A stretch of DNA of 25,088 nt. Origin: an uncultured Bacilli bacterium. GTDB taxonomy: Bacteria > Bacillota_I > Bacilli_A > RF39 > UBA660. The position numbers were made by a program, and so were the translations under genes. This document shows, one piece after another, positions 6,454 to 14,732 of this stretch (the first letter of the stretch is position 1; the number at the start of each line of letters is the position of its first letter). Under the pieces are notes generated by a model. It saw nothing but the letters and a program-made list of their open reading frames with translations. It did not search any database and was not told where the DNA came from. The stretch is from assembly GCA_947627525.1 (NCBI GenBank), contig CANQWJ010000002.1:1-25088 (forward strand). The letters run 5' to 3'.

Positions 6454-8625
6454 ATGCTTTTTAAATTTAGTGATGAAGCACAAAAATTATTATTACTTTC
6501 ATTAAAGGAAAAGAATAAATTAAATGATTCTTTAATTGGAACAGAACACATCTTTCTAGCAATCTTATCAATGAAAAATAATTACATATGTAAATTGTTG
6601 AATGAGAATGGGATTACTTATGATGCCTTTTTATCTTTTCTTCATAAAAATGATAAAGGAGAGAAAAGCAATTATTATATTTTTACACCTCTTATGAATG
6701 AAATTTTTAATTCTTTATCTGAAAACCATAATAAGAAAAATAGTGAAATATCCGTAAGTGATATCATAACAGCTATTATTGATAGTAATAATTCTAAAGT
6801 AATATTTATTTTGAAGAAAATGAATATTGATATTCGTAATTTAATAAAGAGTCTAAACATTACTAATAAGAAGAAAACTTTAAAGAAGGGTATATTAAAT
6901 GAATTAGGAATTAATTTAAATGAAAAATATCAAAATAGCGATGAAGTTGTTTTGGGGCGTGACGAAGAAATTAATATGATCGTTGAAATACTTTGTTGTA
7001 AGAATAAAAATAATCCTTTATTAATAGGAGATGCTGGTGTTGGTAAAACAGCTATTGTCGAAGAATTAGCAAGAAGAATAAATGAAGGAGACATACCCTA
7101 TAAGTTAAAAAATAAAAAGATATATTCAGTAGCAATGTCATCGCTAGTAGCAGGAACAAAATATCGTGGTGAGTTTGAAGAAAAAATAAATAAATTAATT
7201 AATGAAGTAGAGACAAGTGATGATGTCATCCTTTTCATTGATGAAATACATACACTCGTTGGAGCAGGTGGTGCTGATGGAGCAATCGATGCTTCAAACA
7301 TTTTAAAACCTTATTTAGCTCGTGGTAACATCAAAATAATTGGTGCTACAACAAAAGAAGAATATAAAAAATATATTGCCGATGATAAAGCCTTATCAAG
7401 ACGTTTTCAAATCGTTAATATTGATGAACCAGATCTCGATAAAGTAAAAACCATTCTTTTAGGAATAAGACCAGTATATGAAAAATATCATAATGTTAAA
7501 ATATCTGATGATATTATTGATAAAATTATTTATTACAGCAATAAATATCTAAATAATCGTAAATTTCCAGATAAAGCCATTGATATTTTAGATGAAGTAT
7601 CAGTATTGACTTCTATTTTTTATAATAAAGAATATAACGAAATGGTAAGTTTAGATAAAGAAATAAATAATATTATTAACTTGAAAAATAAAGCTTTAAT
7701 TGAAGAAAATTATAAAGAGGCCATAAAATATAGTCATAACGAAAAGAAACTTCAACAAAAAATGGGCCGTACTAAGAAAAATATTTTTAATCATAATAAA
7801 ATAATTGAAGTTGATGAAGAAATACTTTTAAAAGTTATGGAAAGAAAAACCAATATTCCTTTTTATACTTGTCATTATCAATACAATAAAATAAATAAAA
7901 AGATAAATAAGTATAAAAGTAGTTCCATATACAACGATAAAACCATAACTAAAATAATTGAATTTACGAAAGAAGTATATGAAAACTTAGTAAATAGTGG
8001 AATATCAAGATCTCTATTTGTAAAATCTAGTAAGCTTGGATTAAATAATTATTTTATTGATAACTATATAAAATCCTTTTTTCCTAAAACTAATACAATT
8101 AGAGTTGATGTAAATAATTTCCGTAATATTGATGACTTATTAAATGACACTGATACTTTACATAAAAATATTACTTTTATAGATAAAGTTAAGAGTAATT
8201 CTTTTTCTATAATAGTCATTGATGATTATGATAAATGTGATTATAGTATTAAAGATTTCTTTGCCAAAATAGATAAATATGGTTATTATATTGATCGCCA
8301 CAATGAAAAAATAGATTTCTCTAATGTCTTATTCATTTATAGTACTTTAAAAAGTGAACCATTAGGATTTAATAATGAACAAAGTATTAATAAACATATC
8401 TTTTATTTAGATGTTGAAGATATATCTAGTATTAAACTAAGAAAACAAATTAAAAATATTTGTTTAAAAAATAATTATTATTTTGATAATAAAATGTTAC
8501 AAGTTATTTGTAATAAAGTTCTTTTAGATTATGATAATTTTAATAATTTAGAATTTATTATCAATAAAGAGTTTAGTAATAATTTATCATTAAGAGAAAA
8601 AAATAAAAAGATAGTAAAAGTTTAA
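6454..8625 (+). CDS. ClpC-like AAA+ protein with degenerate second ATPase domain
   Basis: 723 residues; ATG 6454 is chosen over ATG 6418 because GAAAGGGG lies just before it and the N terminus (M-L-F-K-F-S-D-E-A) is the usual ClpC/ClpB beginning. Order: Clp N-domain repeats (1-140); first AAA+ domain with Walker A G-D-A-G-V-G-K-T (192-199), pore loop K-Y-R-G (236-239), Walker B ending D263-E264 and a Ser-Arg-Arg motif (315-317); then a short coiled insert like the ClpC middle domain (about 405-450). The C-terminal region aligns in outline with the second AAA+ domain but has lost Walker A (K-S-S-K-L-G-L-N near 524-531, no Lys-Thr), has D-D in place of D-E (590-591), and lacks the sensor-2 G-A-R. 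It probably hydrolyses ATP only in the first ring. Whether it serves ClpP or acts as a remodeler is unknown. Confidence 0.8.
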   Translation: MLFKFSDEAQKLLLLSLKEKNKLNDSLIGTEHIFLAILSMKNNYICKLLNENGITYDAFLSFLHKNDKGEKSNYYIFTPLMNEIFNSLSENHNKKNSEISVSDIITAIIDSNNSKVIFILKKMNIDIRNLIKSLNITNKKKTLKKGILNELGINLNEKYQNSDEVVLGRDEEINMIVEILCCKNKNNPLLIGDAGVGKTAIVEELARRINEGDIPYKLKNKKIYSVAMSSLVAGTKYRGEFEEKINKLINEVETSDDVILFIDEIHTLVGAGGADGAIDASNILKPYLARGNIKIIGATTKEEYKKYIADDKALSRRFQIVNIDEPDLDKVKTILLGIRPVYEKYHNVKISDDIIDKIIYYSNKYLNNRKFPDKAIDILDEVSVLTSIFYNKEYNEMVSLDKEINNIINLKNKALIEENYKEAIKYSHNEKKLQQKMGRTKKNIFNHNKIIEVDEEILLKVMERKTNIPFYTCHYQYNKINKKINKYKSSSIYNDKTITKIIEFTKEVYENLVNSGISRSLFVKSSKLGLNNYFIDNYIKSFFPKTNTIRVDVNNFRNIDDLLNDTDTLHKNITFIDKVKSNSFSIIVIDDYDKCDYSIKDFFAKIDKYGYYIDRHNEKIDFSNVLFIYSTLKSEPLGFNNEQSINKHIFYLDVEDISSIKLRKQIKNICLKNNYYFDNKMLQVICNKVLLDYDNFNNLEFIINKEFSNNLSLREKNKKIVKV

Positions 8626-8652
8626 GAATTTAAAATATTTAAATTCTTTTTT
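8626..8652 (+). terminator. Terminator of the ClpC-like gene
   Basis: GAATTTAAA (8626-8634), loop 8635-8637, TTTAAATTC (8638-8646), T run to 8652. Perfect nine-base stem starting one base after the stop codon. Confidence 0.75.
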
Positions 8653-8668
8653 ATATGCATAAAGTTTA

Positions 8669-8677
8669 TGATACAAT
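8669..8677 (+). promoter_or_regulatory. Extended -10 promoter of prfB operon
   Basis: TG at 8669-8670, one base, then TACAAT (8672-8677). The -35 position falls in the T tail of the preceding terminator and is weak, which is common with extended -10 elements. It lies 22 bases before the prfB start. Confidence 0.5.
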
Positions 8678-8699
8678 AAGAATAGAAGAGAGTGATATT

Positions 8700-9795
8700 A
8701 TGGATATTAATGAAATTAATAGAATGCTTAATAATTATTTAAATAAAGTTGAAGATCTATGGAGGTCACTTTGACATTGATGGTAAAAATGAAAAAATAA
8801 AACATCTAACAGAAAAGATGAATCGTCCTAATTTTTGGGATAATAAAGATAGTGCTGATGAGACTATTGAAGAATTGAATAGTTTAAAAGATAATGTTAG
8901 TGGTATCAGTTCTTTAAAAAGTGAACTTGAAAATGATTTAGAAATGTTAGAGTTATTAAAAGAAGAAGATAATTTAGAAATAAGAGATCTATTAAAAGAA
9001 AAAATTAATTCTTATGAGGAGAGATTTGATGAATTAGAAGTTCAGTTATTATTAAATGGTGAATACGATGATTGTAATTGTATTCTTGAAGTTCATTCCG
9101 GAGCTGGTGGAACTGAAGCTTGTGATTGGGCTAATATGTTATATCGCATGTATAGTCGTTTTTGTGAAAGACATAATTATAAAGTAGAAGTAATTGATAG
9201 TCTTCCTGGAGATGAAACAGGACTAAAAAGTATTACTTTAAGCATAAAAGGAACCAATGCTTATGGTTATTTAAAGGGAGAGAAAGGAGTTCATCGTTTA
9301 GTCAGACTATCACCATTTGATGCTAATCATAAGAGACACACTTCTTTTGCATCTGTTGATGTCATTCCGGAAATTAAGAAAAATCTTGATATTGTCATTG
9401 ATGATAAAGATTTGCGAATAGATGTTTATCGTTCTAGTGGTCATGGTGGACAAGGTGTTAATACAACTGATAGTGCAGTTAGAATAACCCATTTACCAAC
9501 TAATATAGTTGTTACTTGTCAAAATGGTCGTAGTCAAATTCAAAATAAAGAAGAAGCAATGACAGTTTTAAAAAGTAAATTAAAATTATTAGAGATTGAA
9601 AAACAAAATCAAGAATTACAAGAAGTTAGAGGTGAACAAAAAAATATTGAGTTTGGTTCCCAAATAAGAAGTTATGTTTTACATCCTTATTCCATGATTA
9701 AAGATCATCGTACTAATGTTGAAAGTAGTAATGTTGAAAAGATACTTGATGGCGATATTGATATGTATATAAATGCTTATTTAAAGAGGCGATAA
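8700..9795 (+). CDS. prfB: Peptide chain release factor 2, programmed +1 frameshift
   Basis: RF2 ends translation at UGA and UAA. The gene starts at ATG 8700 (behind AGAGAGTG), runs 24 codons to an in-frame TGA at 8772-8774, and continues in the +1 frame from GAC 8773, giving 364 residues in all, the normal RF2 length. Diagnostic motifs: S-P-F (RF2 stop-codon recognition) and S-G-H-G-G-Q-G-V-N (peptidyl-transferase GGQ loop). The frameshift is the classical RF2 autoregulation: low RF2 makes the ribosome pause at UGA and slip on CUU. A TTG start at 8749 in the second frame would give a falsely shortened protein. The YitT-like gene begins one base after the stop. Confidence 0.95.
8761..8775 (+). 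promoter_or_regulatory. prfB: RF2 programmed +1 frameshift site
   Basis: GGAGG (8761-8765), three bases, then CTT TGA C (8769-8775). The internal Shine-Dalgarno-like element just upstream of the slippery CTT and the following C after the TGA match the conserved bacterial RF2 recoding signal. It also shows that TGA is read as stop in this organism. Confidence 0.95.
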
Positions 9796-9796
9796 A

Positions 9797-10618
9797 ATGC
9801 AAAAAAAGATTAGAGTAATAGTTTTTAAATATTTAGTTCTATGTCTAGGTCTTTTTTTGTATGCTTTGGCCTTCAATCTTTTTATGTTACCGCAAAATTT
9901 TGTCGTTGGTGGAGTTAGTGGTATATCAATCATTTTGCATAAGTTTTTTGCACTTGATACATCACTAACTGTTTTTGTTTTGTATTTAGTTTTAACTATA
10001 ATTGGTTTTATCTTTTGTAATAAAGAGCGAATGTATAGTGCTGTTGCGTCAACTTTTCTTTTGCCAATGTTCATCAAAATAACATCATTTATTACTTTAG
10101 ATATAAACATTTCACCATTATTATCGGCACTATATTGTTCAATTATCGTTGGAACAGGGTTAGGCTTAGTATATAAAGTTGGTTTTTCAACTGGTGGTAG
10201 TGAAATATTATATTGGATATTAGATAAATATATAAAGAAGAGTACTGGACAATTAATGACCATTGTTGAAGGCATAATTATAATAATTGGTGCATTTGCT
10301 TTTGGCTTTGAAAAACTTATGTATTCATTAATAATTTTATGTTTAATGAGCAATATAAGTGATAGGATATCAATTGGTATTTCCGAGACAAAACTTTTAT
10401 GTGTAATCTCTAATAATATAGATGAAATAAAGAAATATTTAGATACAATACCATTAATTAAAAAAATATCTATAATGACTAAAGATAATCGTGAAGTTAT
10501 ATATTTAGTTATACATAATCGAGATTTAAATATTATTTATGACGAATTAAAAAGAATTGATAAAGATGTATTTATTTCACTTCGTAATAATTACGAAGTA
10601 GAAGGAGGAAAATTATGA
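9797..10618 (+). CDS. YitT-family membrane protein (DUF161/DUF2179), copy 1
   Basis: 273 residues: an N-terminal membrane half with about five to six hydrophobic segments (1-190) and a cytoplasmic C-terminal DUF2179-like domain (about 200-273) ending E-V-E-G-G. Family signatures are N-x-F-x3-P-x-x-F/I-V-x-G-G-V/A-x-G (near 27-43) and G-F-S-T-G-G-S (near 127-133). YitT proteins are widespread in Bacillota; their transport role is not established. Start ATG 9797, one base after prfB, with a ribosome binding site (AGAGGCGA) inside the prfB end, so it is likely coupled to RF2. The next gene is a paralog. Confidence 0.85.
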   Translation: MQKKIRVIVFKYLVLCLGLFLYALAFNLFMLPQNFVVGGVSGISIILHKFFALDTSLTVFVLYLVLTIIGFIFCNKERMYSAVASTFLLPMFIKITSFITLDINISPLLSALYCSIIVGTGLGLVYKVGFSTGGSEILYWILDKYIKKSTGQLMTIVEGIIIIIGAFAFGFEKLMYSLIILCLMSNISDRISIGISETKLLCVISNNIDEIKKYLDTIPLIKKISIMTKDNREVIYLVIHNRDLNIIYDELKRIDKDVFISLRNNYEVEGGKL

Positions 10619-11460
10619 AGAAAAAAAATAAGTTAAAAAATGTTTTTAGATACGTAGTTTTAATTGTTTTGATGTTTGTATCAGCTGTCAATTATAACTT
10701 GTTTTTAAATCCTAATCATATTGTTTCTGGTGGTGCGAATGGTTTATCAATTATTGTTGAAGAAGTTTTTGGTATTGATCCTGCTATTTTTATTCTTATC
10801 TTTTCGGTTGTAATTTTAATTTTTAGTTTTATCATTTTAGGAATAGAAGTATCTTCTAGTTCCATTGTTGCCATTCTTATTTATCCCTTTTTTGTATCTA
10901 TTACTTCGGGAATTTCTTCTATTTCTTTCTTGCAGTCCGATGATAAGTTATTAGTTGGTATTTTTGCTGGTATAATATCAGGATTTATTATTGGAACAGT
11001 TTGTAAAATTGGTTTTAGTCAGGGTGGTATTCCCCAAATTAGTCAAATTATTAATAAGATATTTAATGTTTCTATTGCTAAAGTTAATTTCTTTTTAAAT
11101 GCTATTATTTTATTCGCTGGTGTGTTTGTCTTTGGTTTATCTGATATTTTGGTAGGTATAGTTGTTCTTGCGATTAGTAGTGTTGTAGTTAACCGTATTC
11201 TACTAGGAATATCATCCAATAAATCTTTCTTAATAATAACTAGTGAAGAAGAAAAAGTAACTGAATACATCAAAAAGACTTTGGGCCATGGTGTTACTGT
11301 TTTTAACATTAATCAAGACAAAACTAAAAAACCGCAAAAAGCTCTTATGACTGTTATTCCGAGTCGTGATTATTATAAGTTAACGGAAGGTGTTAAAAAA
11401 ATAGATAAAGATGTTTTCTTTGTTGTTACTGACTCTTATCAATTAGAAGGAGGCATTTAA
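10615..11460 (+). CDS. YitT-family membrane protein (DUF161/DUF2179), copy 2
   Basis: 281 residues, overlapping the previous gene by four bases (ATGA), with AGAAGGAGG upstream. Same architecture: N-Y-N-L-F-L-x-P-N-H-I-V-S-G-G-A-N-G near residues 26-42, membrane segments, G-F-S-Q-G-G-I-P where copy 1 has the G-F-S-T-G-G-S loop, and a C-terminal soluble domain ending Q-L-E-G-G-I. The two paralogs are divergent enough to be an old duplication and, being tightly coupled, may form a heteromeric membrane complex (inference). Confidence 0.85.
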   Translation: MKKKNKLKNVFRYVVLIVLMFVSAVNYNLFLNPNHIVSGGANGLSIIVEEVFGIDPAIFILIFSVVILIFSFIILGIEVSSSSIVAILIYPFFVSITSGISSISFLQSDDKLLVGIFAGIISGFIIGTVCKIGFSQGGIPQISQIINKIFNVSIAKVNFFLNAIILFAGVFVFGLSDILVGIVVLAISSVVVNRILLGISSNKSFLIITSEEEKVTEYIKKTLGHGVTVFNINQDKTKKPQKALMTVIPSRDYYKLTEGVKKIDKDVFFVVTDSYQLEGGI

Positions 11461-11528
11461 AATAGTAATAATTACCAGTGTCAAATAGCGTTTCTACTGC
11501 CTTAAATGTAGTATTTAGTCGAAATATA

Positions 11529-11537
11529 TGTTATAAT
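11529..11537 (+). promoter_or_regulatory. Extended -10 promoter of ftsEX operon
   Basis: TGTTATAAT at 11529-11537 fits the TGn-TATAAT extended -10 pattern. No good -35 is seen at 16-18 bases upstream. The element lies about 30 bases before the ftsE start. The 105-base gap after the YitT pair holds no clear terminator. Confidence 0.5.
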
Positions 11538-11565
11538 TATTTATAGTAGACTTAGGTGGTGGAAA

Positions 11566-12264
11566 ATGGAATTAATTAGTATTAGTAATGTTAACGTCAG
11601 ATATAAGAATGGAGTTAATGCCTTACACGACATTTCTATTAAAATTAAAAGAGGAGATTTCGTCTTTGTAATTGGTGGGAGCGGAAGCGGAAAATCTACT
11701 TTTATAAAGATGTTATATAGAGAAATTAAGCCTAGTAGTGGAGCTATTATACTAGGTGGTTTAAATGTGGCTAAATTACGTGATAGTAAAGTTTATAAGT
11801 TGCGTCGTAAATTAGGAATTGTCTTTCAAGACTATCGCTTATTACCTAAACTTACGGTTTATGAAAATGTGGCATTTGCTCTTGAATGCATTGGAGCAAA
11901 GAAATCAGAGATTCGTGCTAAAACTTTAAAAGCTATTGAATTAGTTGGACTAAAATCAAAAACAAGAGCTTATCCTGATCAACTATCAGGTGGTGAACAA
12001 CAACGTGTCGCTATTGCTCGTGCGATTGTTAATAATCCTAAATTATTGATTTGTGATGAGCCAACTGGTAATCTTGATCCTGATATGAGTATGGAAATTG
12101 TAAAATTGCTTGAAAGTATCAATAAAACCATAGGAACAACTATTATTATGGCTACTCACGATCGTGAAATAGTTGACAAGATGAAGAAAAGAGTTGTCGT
12201 TCTTAAAGATGGTCATTTAATTCAAGATTATGAGAAAGGAAAGTATTATGATGAAGCTGATTAG
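11566..12264 (+). CDS. ftsE: Cell division ATP-binding protein FtsE
   Basis: 232-residue ABC ATPase that pairs with FtsX to transmit ATP-driven signals to peptidoglycan hydrolases at the division site. Walker A G-G-S-G-S-G-K-S-T (37-45), Q-loop F-Q-D-Y-R-L-L (87-93, the Y-R-L-L run being characteristic of FtsE), signature L-S-G-G-E-Q (140-145), Walker B ending D-E-P (164-166) and H-loop His198. Length is normal. Start ATG 11566 after TAGGTGG. Its end overlaps ftsX. Confidence 0.95.
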   Translation: MELISISNVNVRYKNGVNALHDISIKIKRGDFVFVIGGSGSGKSTFIKMLYREIKPSSGAIILGGLNVAKLRDSKVYKLRRKLGIVFQDYRLLPKLTVYENVAFALECIGAKKSEIRAKTLKAIELVGLKSKTRAYPDQLSGGEQQRVAIARAIVNNPKLLICDEPTGNLDPDMSMEIVKLLESINKTIGTTIIMATHDREIVDKMKKRVVVLKDGHLIQDYEKGKYYDEAD

Positions 12265-13150
12265 AATGTTATCAAGAGGTATTAGAGATGCCTTTAAAAG
12301 TGTATTTAGAAACTTTTCTTTATCAATAGCGTCTGTTTCTTGTATTAGTATTACTTTGGTAGTAATTGCTGTATCAATCATTGCCAGTTGGAATATAAAC
12401 AATTTCACCGATACGATTAAAAAAGATGTTACTATCATTGCTTTTATTGATTCCAAAGCAACTGATTTAGATCTTGAACAAGTTGATGCGCAACTTCGTA
12501 AAATTGATAATATTGAGTCAATTACTTTAAAAACAAAACAACAAGAAAAAGAAGAGATGATGAAAGAAGATGAAGTTTTAAAAGAAATATTAGGTGACAT
12601 GGATGAAGATGAATCACCTTTAAAAGATAGTTTTTTAATTAAAGTAACAAAACTAGAAGACATTAAAGATACAGTTGCGAAAATTAAAAAAATAGATTTA
12701 GTTCATACTGTTAATTATGGTGAGAGTATGGTTGAAAAAATGCTTTCGGCTTTTAAAGTAGTACGTAATATCACTATAATTATCGTTGTAGCTCTAGTTT
12801 TAGTAAATGTATTCTTAATTGTAAATACTATTAAATTAACTATTTTTTCAAGAAAGAGAGAAATCTCAATTATGCGTTTAGTAGGAGCATCCAACCTTTC
12901 TATTAAGTATCCGTTTGTCATTGAAGGAATGGTTATAGGTATGATTGGTTCTATTGTTCCAATATTGATAACGATTTATGGTTATACTTACTTATATAAT
13001 TCATTTGATGGTGAAATATTCTCATCTTTGATTAAATTGATTGATCCACAACCATTCGTTTTCTGGGTTTCTTTAATTATTCTAGGAATTGGTATGCTTG
13101 TTGGAATGCTTGGTAGTGGTCGTGCTGTTAGAAAGTATTTGAAGGTGTAA
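12248..13150 (+). CDS. ftsX: Cell division membrane protein FtsX
   Basis: 300 residues. An in-frame ATG at 12230 lies farther inside ftsE; 12248 is chosen because AAAGGAAAG (12235-12243) is a good ribosome binding site for it, giving a 17-base overlap with ftsE. FtsX topology: basic N terminus, first membrane segment (about 24-46), a large extracellular loop (about 50-170) rich in charged residues, then three membrane segments, with R-K-R-E-I-x-I-M-R-L-V-G-A, the conserved cytoplasmic coupling motif, after the second. The extracellular loop is the expected docking site for the coiled coil of the next gene's product. Confidence 0.92.
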   Translation: MMKLIRMLSRGIRDAFKSVFRNFSLSIASVSCISITLVVIAVSIIASWNINNFTDTIKKDVTIIAFIDSKATDLDLEQVDAQLRKIDNIESITLKTKQQEKEEMMKEDEVLKEILGDMDEDESPLKDSFLIKVTKLEDIKDTVAKIKKIDLVHTVNYGESMVEKMLSAFKVVRNITIIIVVALVLVNVFLIVNTIKLTIFSRKREISIMRLVGASNLSIKYPFVIEGMVIGMIGSIVPILITIYGYTYLYNSFDGEIFSSLIKLIDPQPFVFWVSLIILGIGMLVGMLGSGRAVRKYLKV

Positions 13151-13152
13151 CT

Positions 13153-14364
13153 ATGAAAAAAGTAGTGTCCGTATTTTTAGTATTGACAATATTTTTGAGT
13201 TTTATGCCAACGACTTATGCTGCTAGTAATAATAAGACTTTACGTGATTATAAGAATGATCTTGTTAAATTTAAAGCTGATTATGCTGCAACCCAGGCAT
13301 CAATAAATAAAACACAATCAGAAATTGAAAGTACTAATGGTGAGATAAAATCAATTAAATCCCAAATGATAAGTATGGCTGCTGAAATAGAACAATTACA
13401 AGAAGATGTTACTAAGTATAAAGAAGAAATAAATAAAAAAGAATTACAAACAAAAAAATTAATTGAATACTTGCAACTATCAAATGGTCGTGATCTATAT
13501 ATGGAGTATGCCTTTGGTGCTGAAAGTGTAACGGATTTCATTTATCGTGCTGCGGTTGTTGAACAAATTACTGATTACAACGATAATATGATTGAAGAAT
13601 TAGATGATTTAATAGAAACGAGTAAAAATCGTGAACAAGAAATAAATAAAAAAGAAAAAGAATTAAATAATAAACAATCAGAATTAGAAGATAAAGTTGA
13701 ATCTTTGGGTGATGATAAAGATGCTTTATCTGAATCAGGTGTAAAAGTAAGTGATCAAATTAAAATATATGAGAAGTTGATATATTCTTATGAGCATGAA
13801 GGTAAATGTAAAGATGATGATGTCATTGGTAAAGACTGTATGAAAGATGTTTTGAGTGGAACATGGCGTCGCCCAACAACTTCTGGATATGTTACCAGTG
13901 AGTTTAAAATGCGTAATGGAAGCTTACATCGTGCTGTTGATATTGGTAATAAAAATCCATATAGTACGAAGATATATGCTGTTGCTAGTGGAACGATTAC
14001 ATCAATTCATAAGGACTATTATGGTGCGCTCGTTGTTTTAATTAAACATTATGACTCAAAGACTAAAAAGTATTATACTTCTAACTATTGTCATATGAGT
14101 AAATATAATCCTAAGATATATGTTGGTATGAAAGTTACATCAAATGACTGGATTGGATATATGGGAATGAGTGGATATGCCACAGGACCACACTTACATT
14201 TAGAAATATTCCCTTGTCGCTTATATGATAGTGCTGATAAGAATTGTAGTACATGGAGTAAATATGTAGCTTATGCTACAAAATTATATAACCAGGGATA
14301 TAAAGGACCAAGAGGATTAATTAAATTCCCTAGTGGTACTTATAATAGTTGGTCATCAAGATAA
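13153..14364 (+). CDS. Secreted coiled-coil M23 peptidase, FtsEX-linked cell-wall hydrolase
   Basis: 403 residues. Signal peptide 1-23 with T-Y-A cleavage motif; long coiled coil (about 27-215) rich in Lys, Glu, Asn and Gln; C-terminal M23/LytM domain (about 235-390). Zinc and catalytic residues are all present: H259 and D263 (H-x3-D), H314, and H347-L-H349 after S-G-Y-A-T-G-P. Unlike Gram-negative EnvC, whose LytM domain is inactive, this protein looks catalytically competent, so FtsEX probably activates it directly, as with PcsB or CwlO in relatives. Five cysteines occur in the exported part, including a pair at about residues 218 and 228, unusual for a secreted Bacillota protein. Start ATG 13153 two bases after ftsX. 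Confidence 0.9.
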   Translation: MKKVVSVFLVLTIFLSFMPTTYAASNNKTLRDYKNDLVKFKADYAATQASINKTQSEIESTNGEIKSIKSQMISMAAEIEQLQEDVTKYKEEINKKELQTKKLIEYLQLSNGRDLYMEYAFGAESVTDFIYRAAVVEQITDYNDNMIEELDDLIETSKNREQEINKKEKELNNKQSELEDKVESLGDDKDALSESGVKVSDQIKIYEKLIYSYEHEGKCKDDDVIGKDCMKDVLSGTWRRPTTSGYVTSEFKMRNGSLHRAVDIGNKNPYSTKIYAVASGTITSIHKDYYGALVVLIKHYDSKTKKYYTSNYCHMSKYNPKIYVGMKVTSNDWIGYMGMSGYATGPHLHLEIFPCRLYDSADKNCSTWSKYVAYATKLYNQGYKGPRGLIKFPSGTYNSWSSR

Positions 14365-14367
14365 TTT

Positions 14368-14398
14368 GAGAAATCGAAAGATTTCTCTTTTTTCTTTT
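14368..14398 (+). terminator. Terminator of the ftsEX operon
   Basis: GAGAAATC (14368-14375), GAAA tetraloop, GATTTCTC (14380-14387), then a T-rich tail to 14398. Perfect eight-base stem closed by a GNRA loop. Confidence 0.85.
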
Positions 14399-14406
14399 AA
14401 GAAAAC

Positions 14407-14464
14407 AACTTTGTAACAAAATGATAAAAAGTTATTGACAGTATCATAACTTTGTATTAAAATG
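14407..14464 (+). repeat. Direct repeat flanking and covering a promoter
   Basis: Seventeen-base units at 14407-14423 and 14448-14464 share AACTTTGTA, differ at two bases (AC or TT), then share AAAATG. They are 41 bases apart, close to four helical turns. The second unit covers the -10 of the promoter for the zinc-ribbon genes; the first lies just upstream of its -35. A paired operator is possible; chance in AT-rich DNA is the alternative. Confidence 0.45.
14435..14463 (+). promoter_or_regulatory. Promoter of the zinc-ribbon pair
   Basis: Perfect -35 TTGACA (14435-14440), 17 bases, then TAAAAT (14458-14463). It lies 22 bases before the ATG at 14486 and overlaps the second unit of the direct repeat described at 14407-14464. 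Confidence 0.75.
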
Positions 14465-14485
14465 TAACTATGTGGGAGGGATTTA

Positions 14486-14716
14486 ATGGAAAAGTTTCAA
14501 AATAGTTGTTGGTCTAAAAAAGAAAAATGTCATTTTTGTCAGTCGCTATTATTGGTTGAAGAAAATGATGTTGATTATCATTATTTAAAAGATAATTTCG
14601 AAAAATATGAATTTAAGTGTCTAGTTTGTGGCAACAGCAATGACATAAGCATTGAAGATTTAAGCTTAAAAGTTAGACTTTTGGCAATGCGAAGGTATTT
14701 ACTTAAACTAATGTAA
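14486..14716 (+). CDS. Small zinc-ribbon protein
   Basis: 76 residues with two Cys-x2-Cys knuckles, C15/C18 and C45/C48, which should bind one zinc ion. Between them is a Leu-rich strand and an acidic stretch; the C terminus is a basic helix (L-A-M-R-R-Y-L-L-K). Start ATG 14486 behind GGGAGGG. Order of elements (W, Cys pair, L-L-V-E, F-K-C-x-V-C-G, D-I-S, V-R) matches the next gene, so the two are paralogs. No enzyme motif; a nucleic-acid or protein-binding role is only a guess. Confidence 0.75.
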   Translation: MEKFQNSCWSKKEKCHFCQSLLLVEENDVDYHYLKDNFEKYEFKCLVCGNSNDISIEDLSLKVRLLAMRRYLLKLM

Positions 14717-14732
14717 AGGAAAGGAGAAAAAT

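Noticed and set aside
8749..8775. TTG at 8749 as start of release factor 2
   Set aside because: It ignores the frameshift: the true start is ATG 8700, the frame enters TGA at 8772, and the slippery site explains the join.
13856..14041. Second plus-strand frame inside the M23 peptidase gene
   Set aside because: It overlaps the catalytic domain in another frame and has no start signal; it is a shadow of the real gene.
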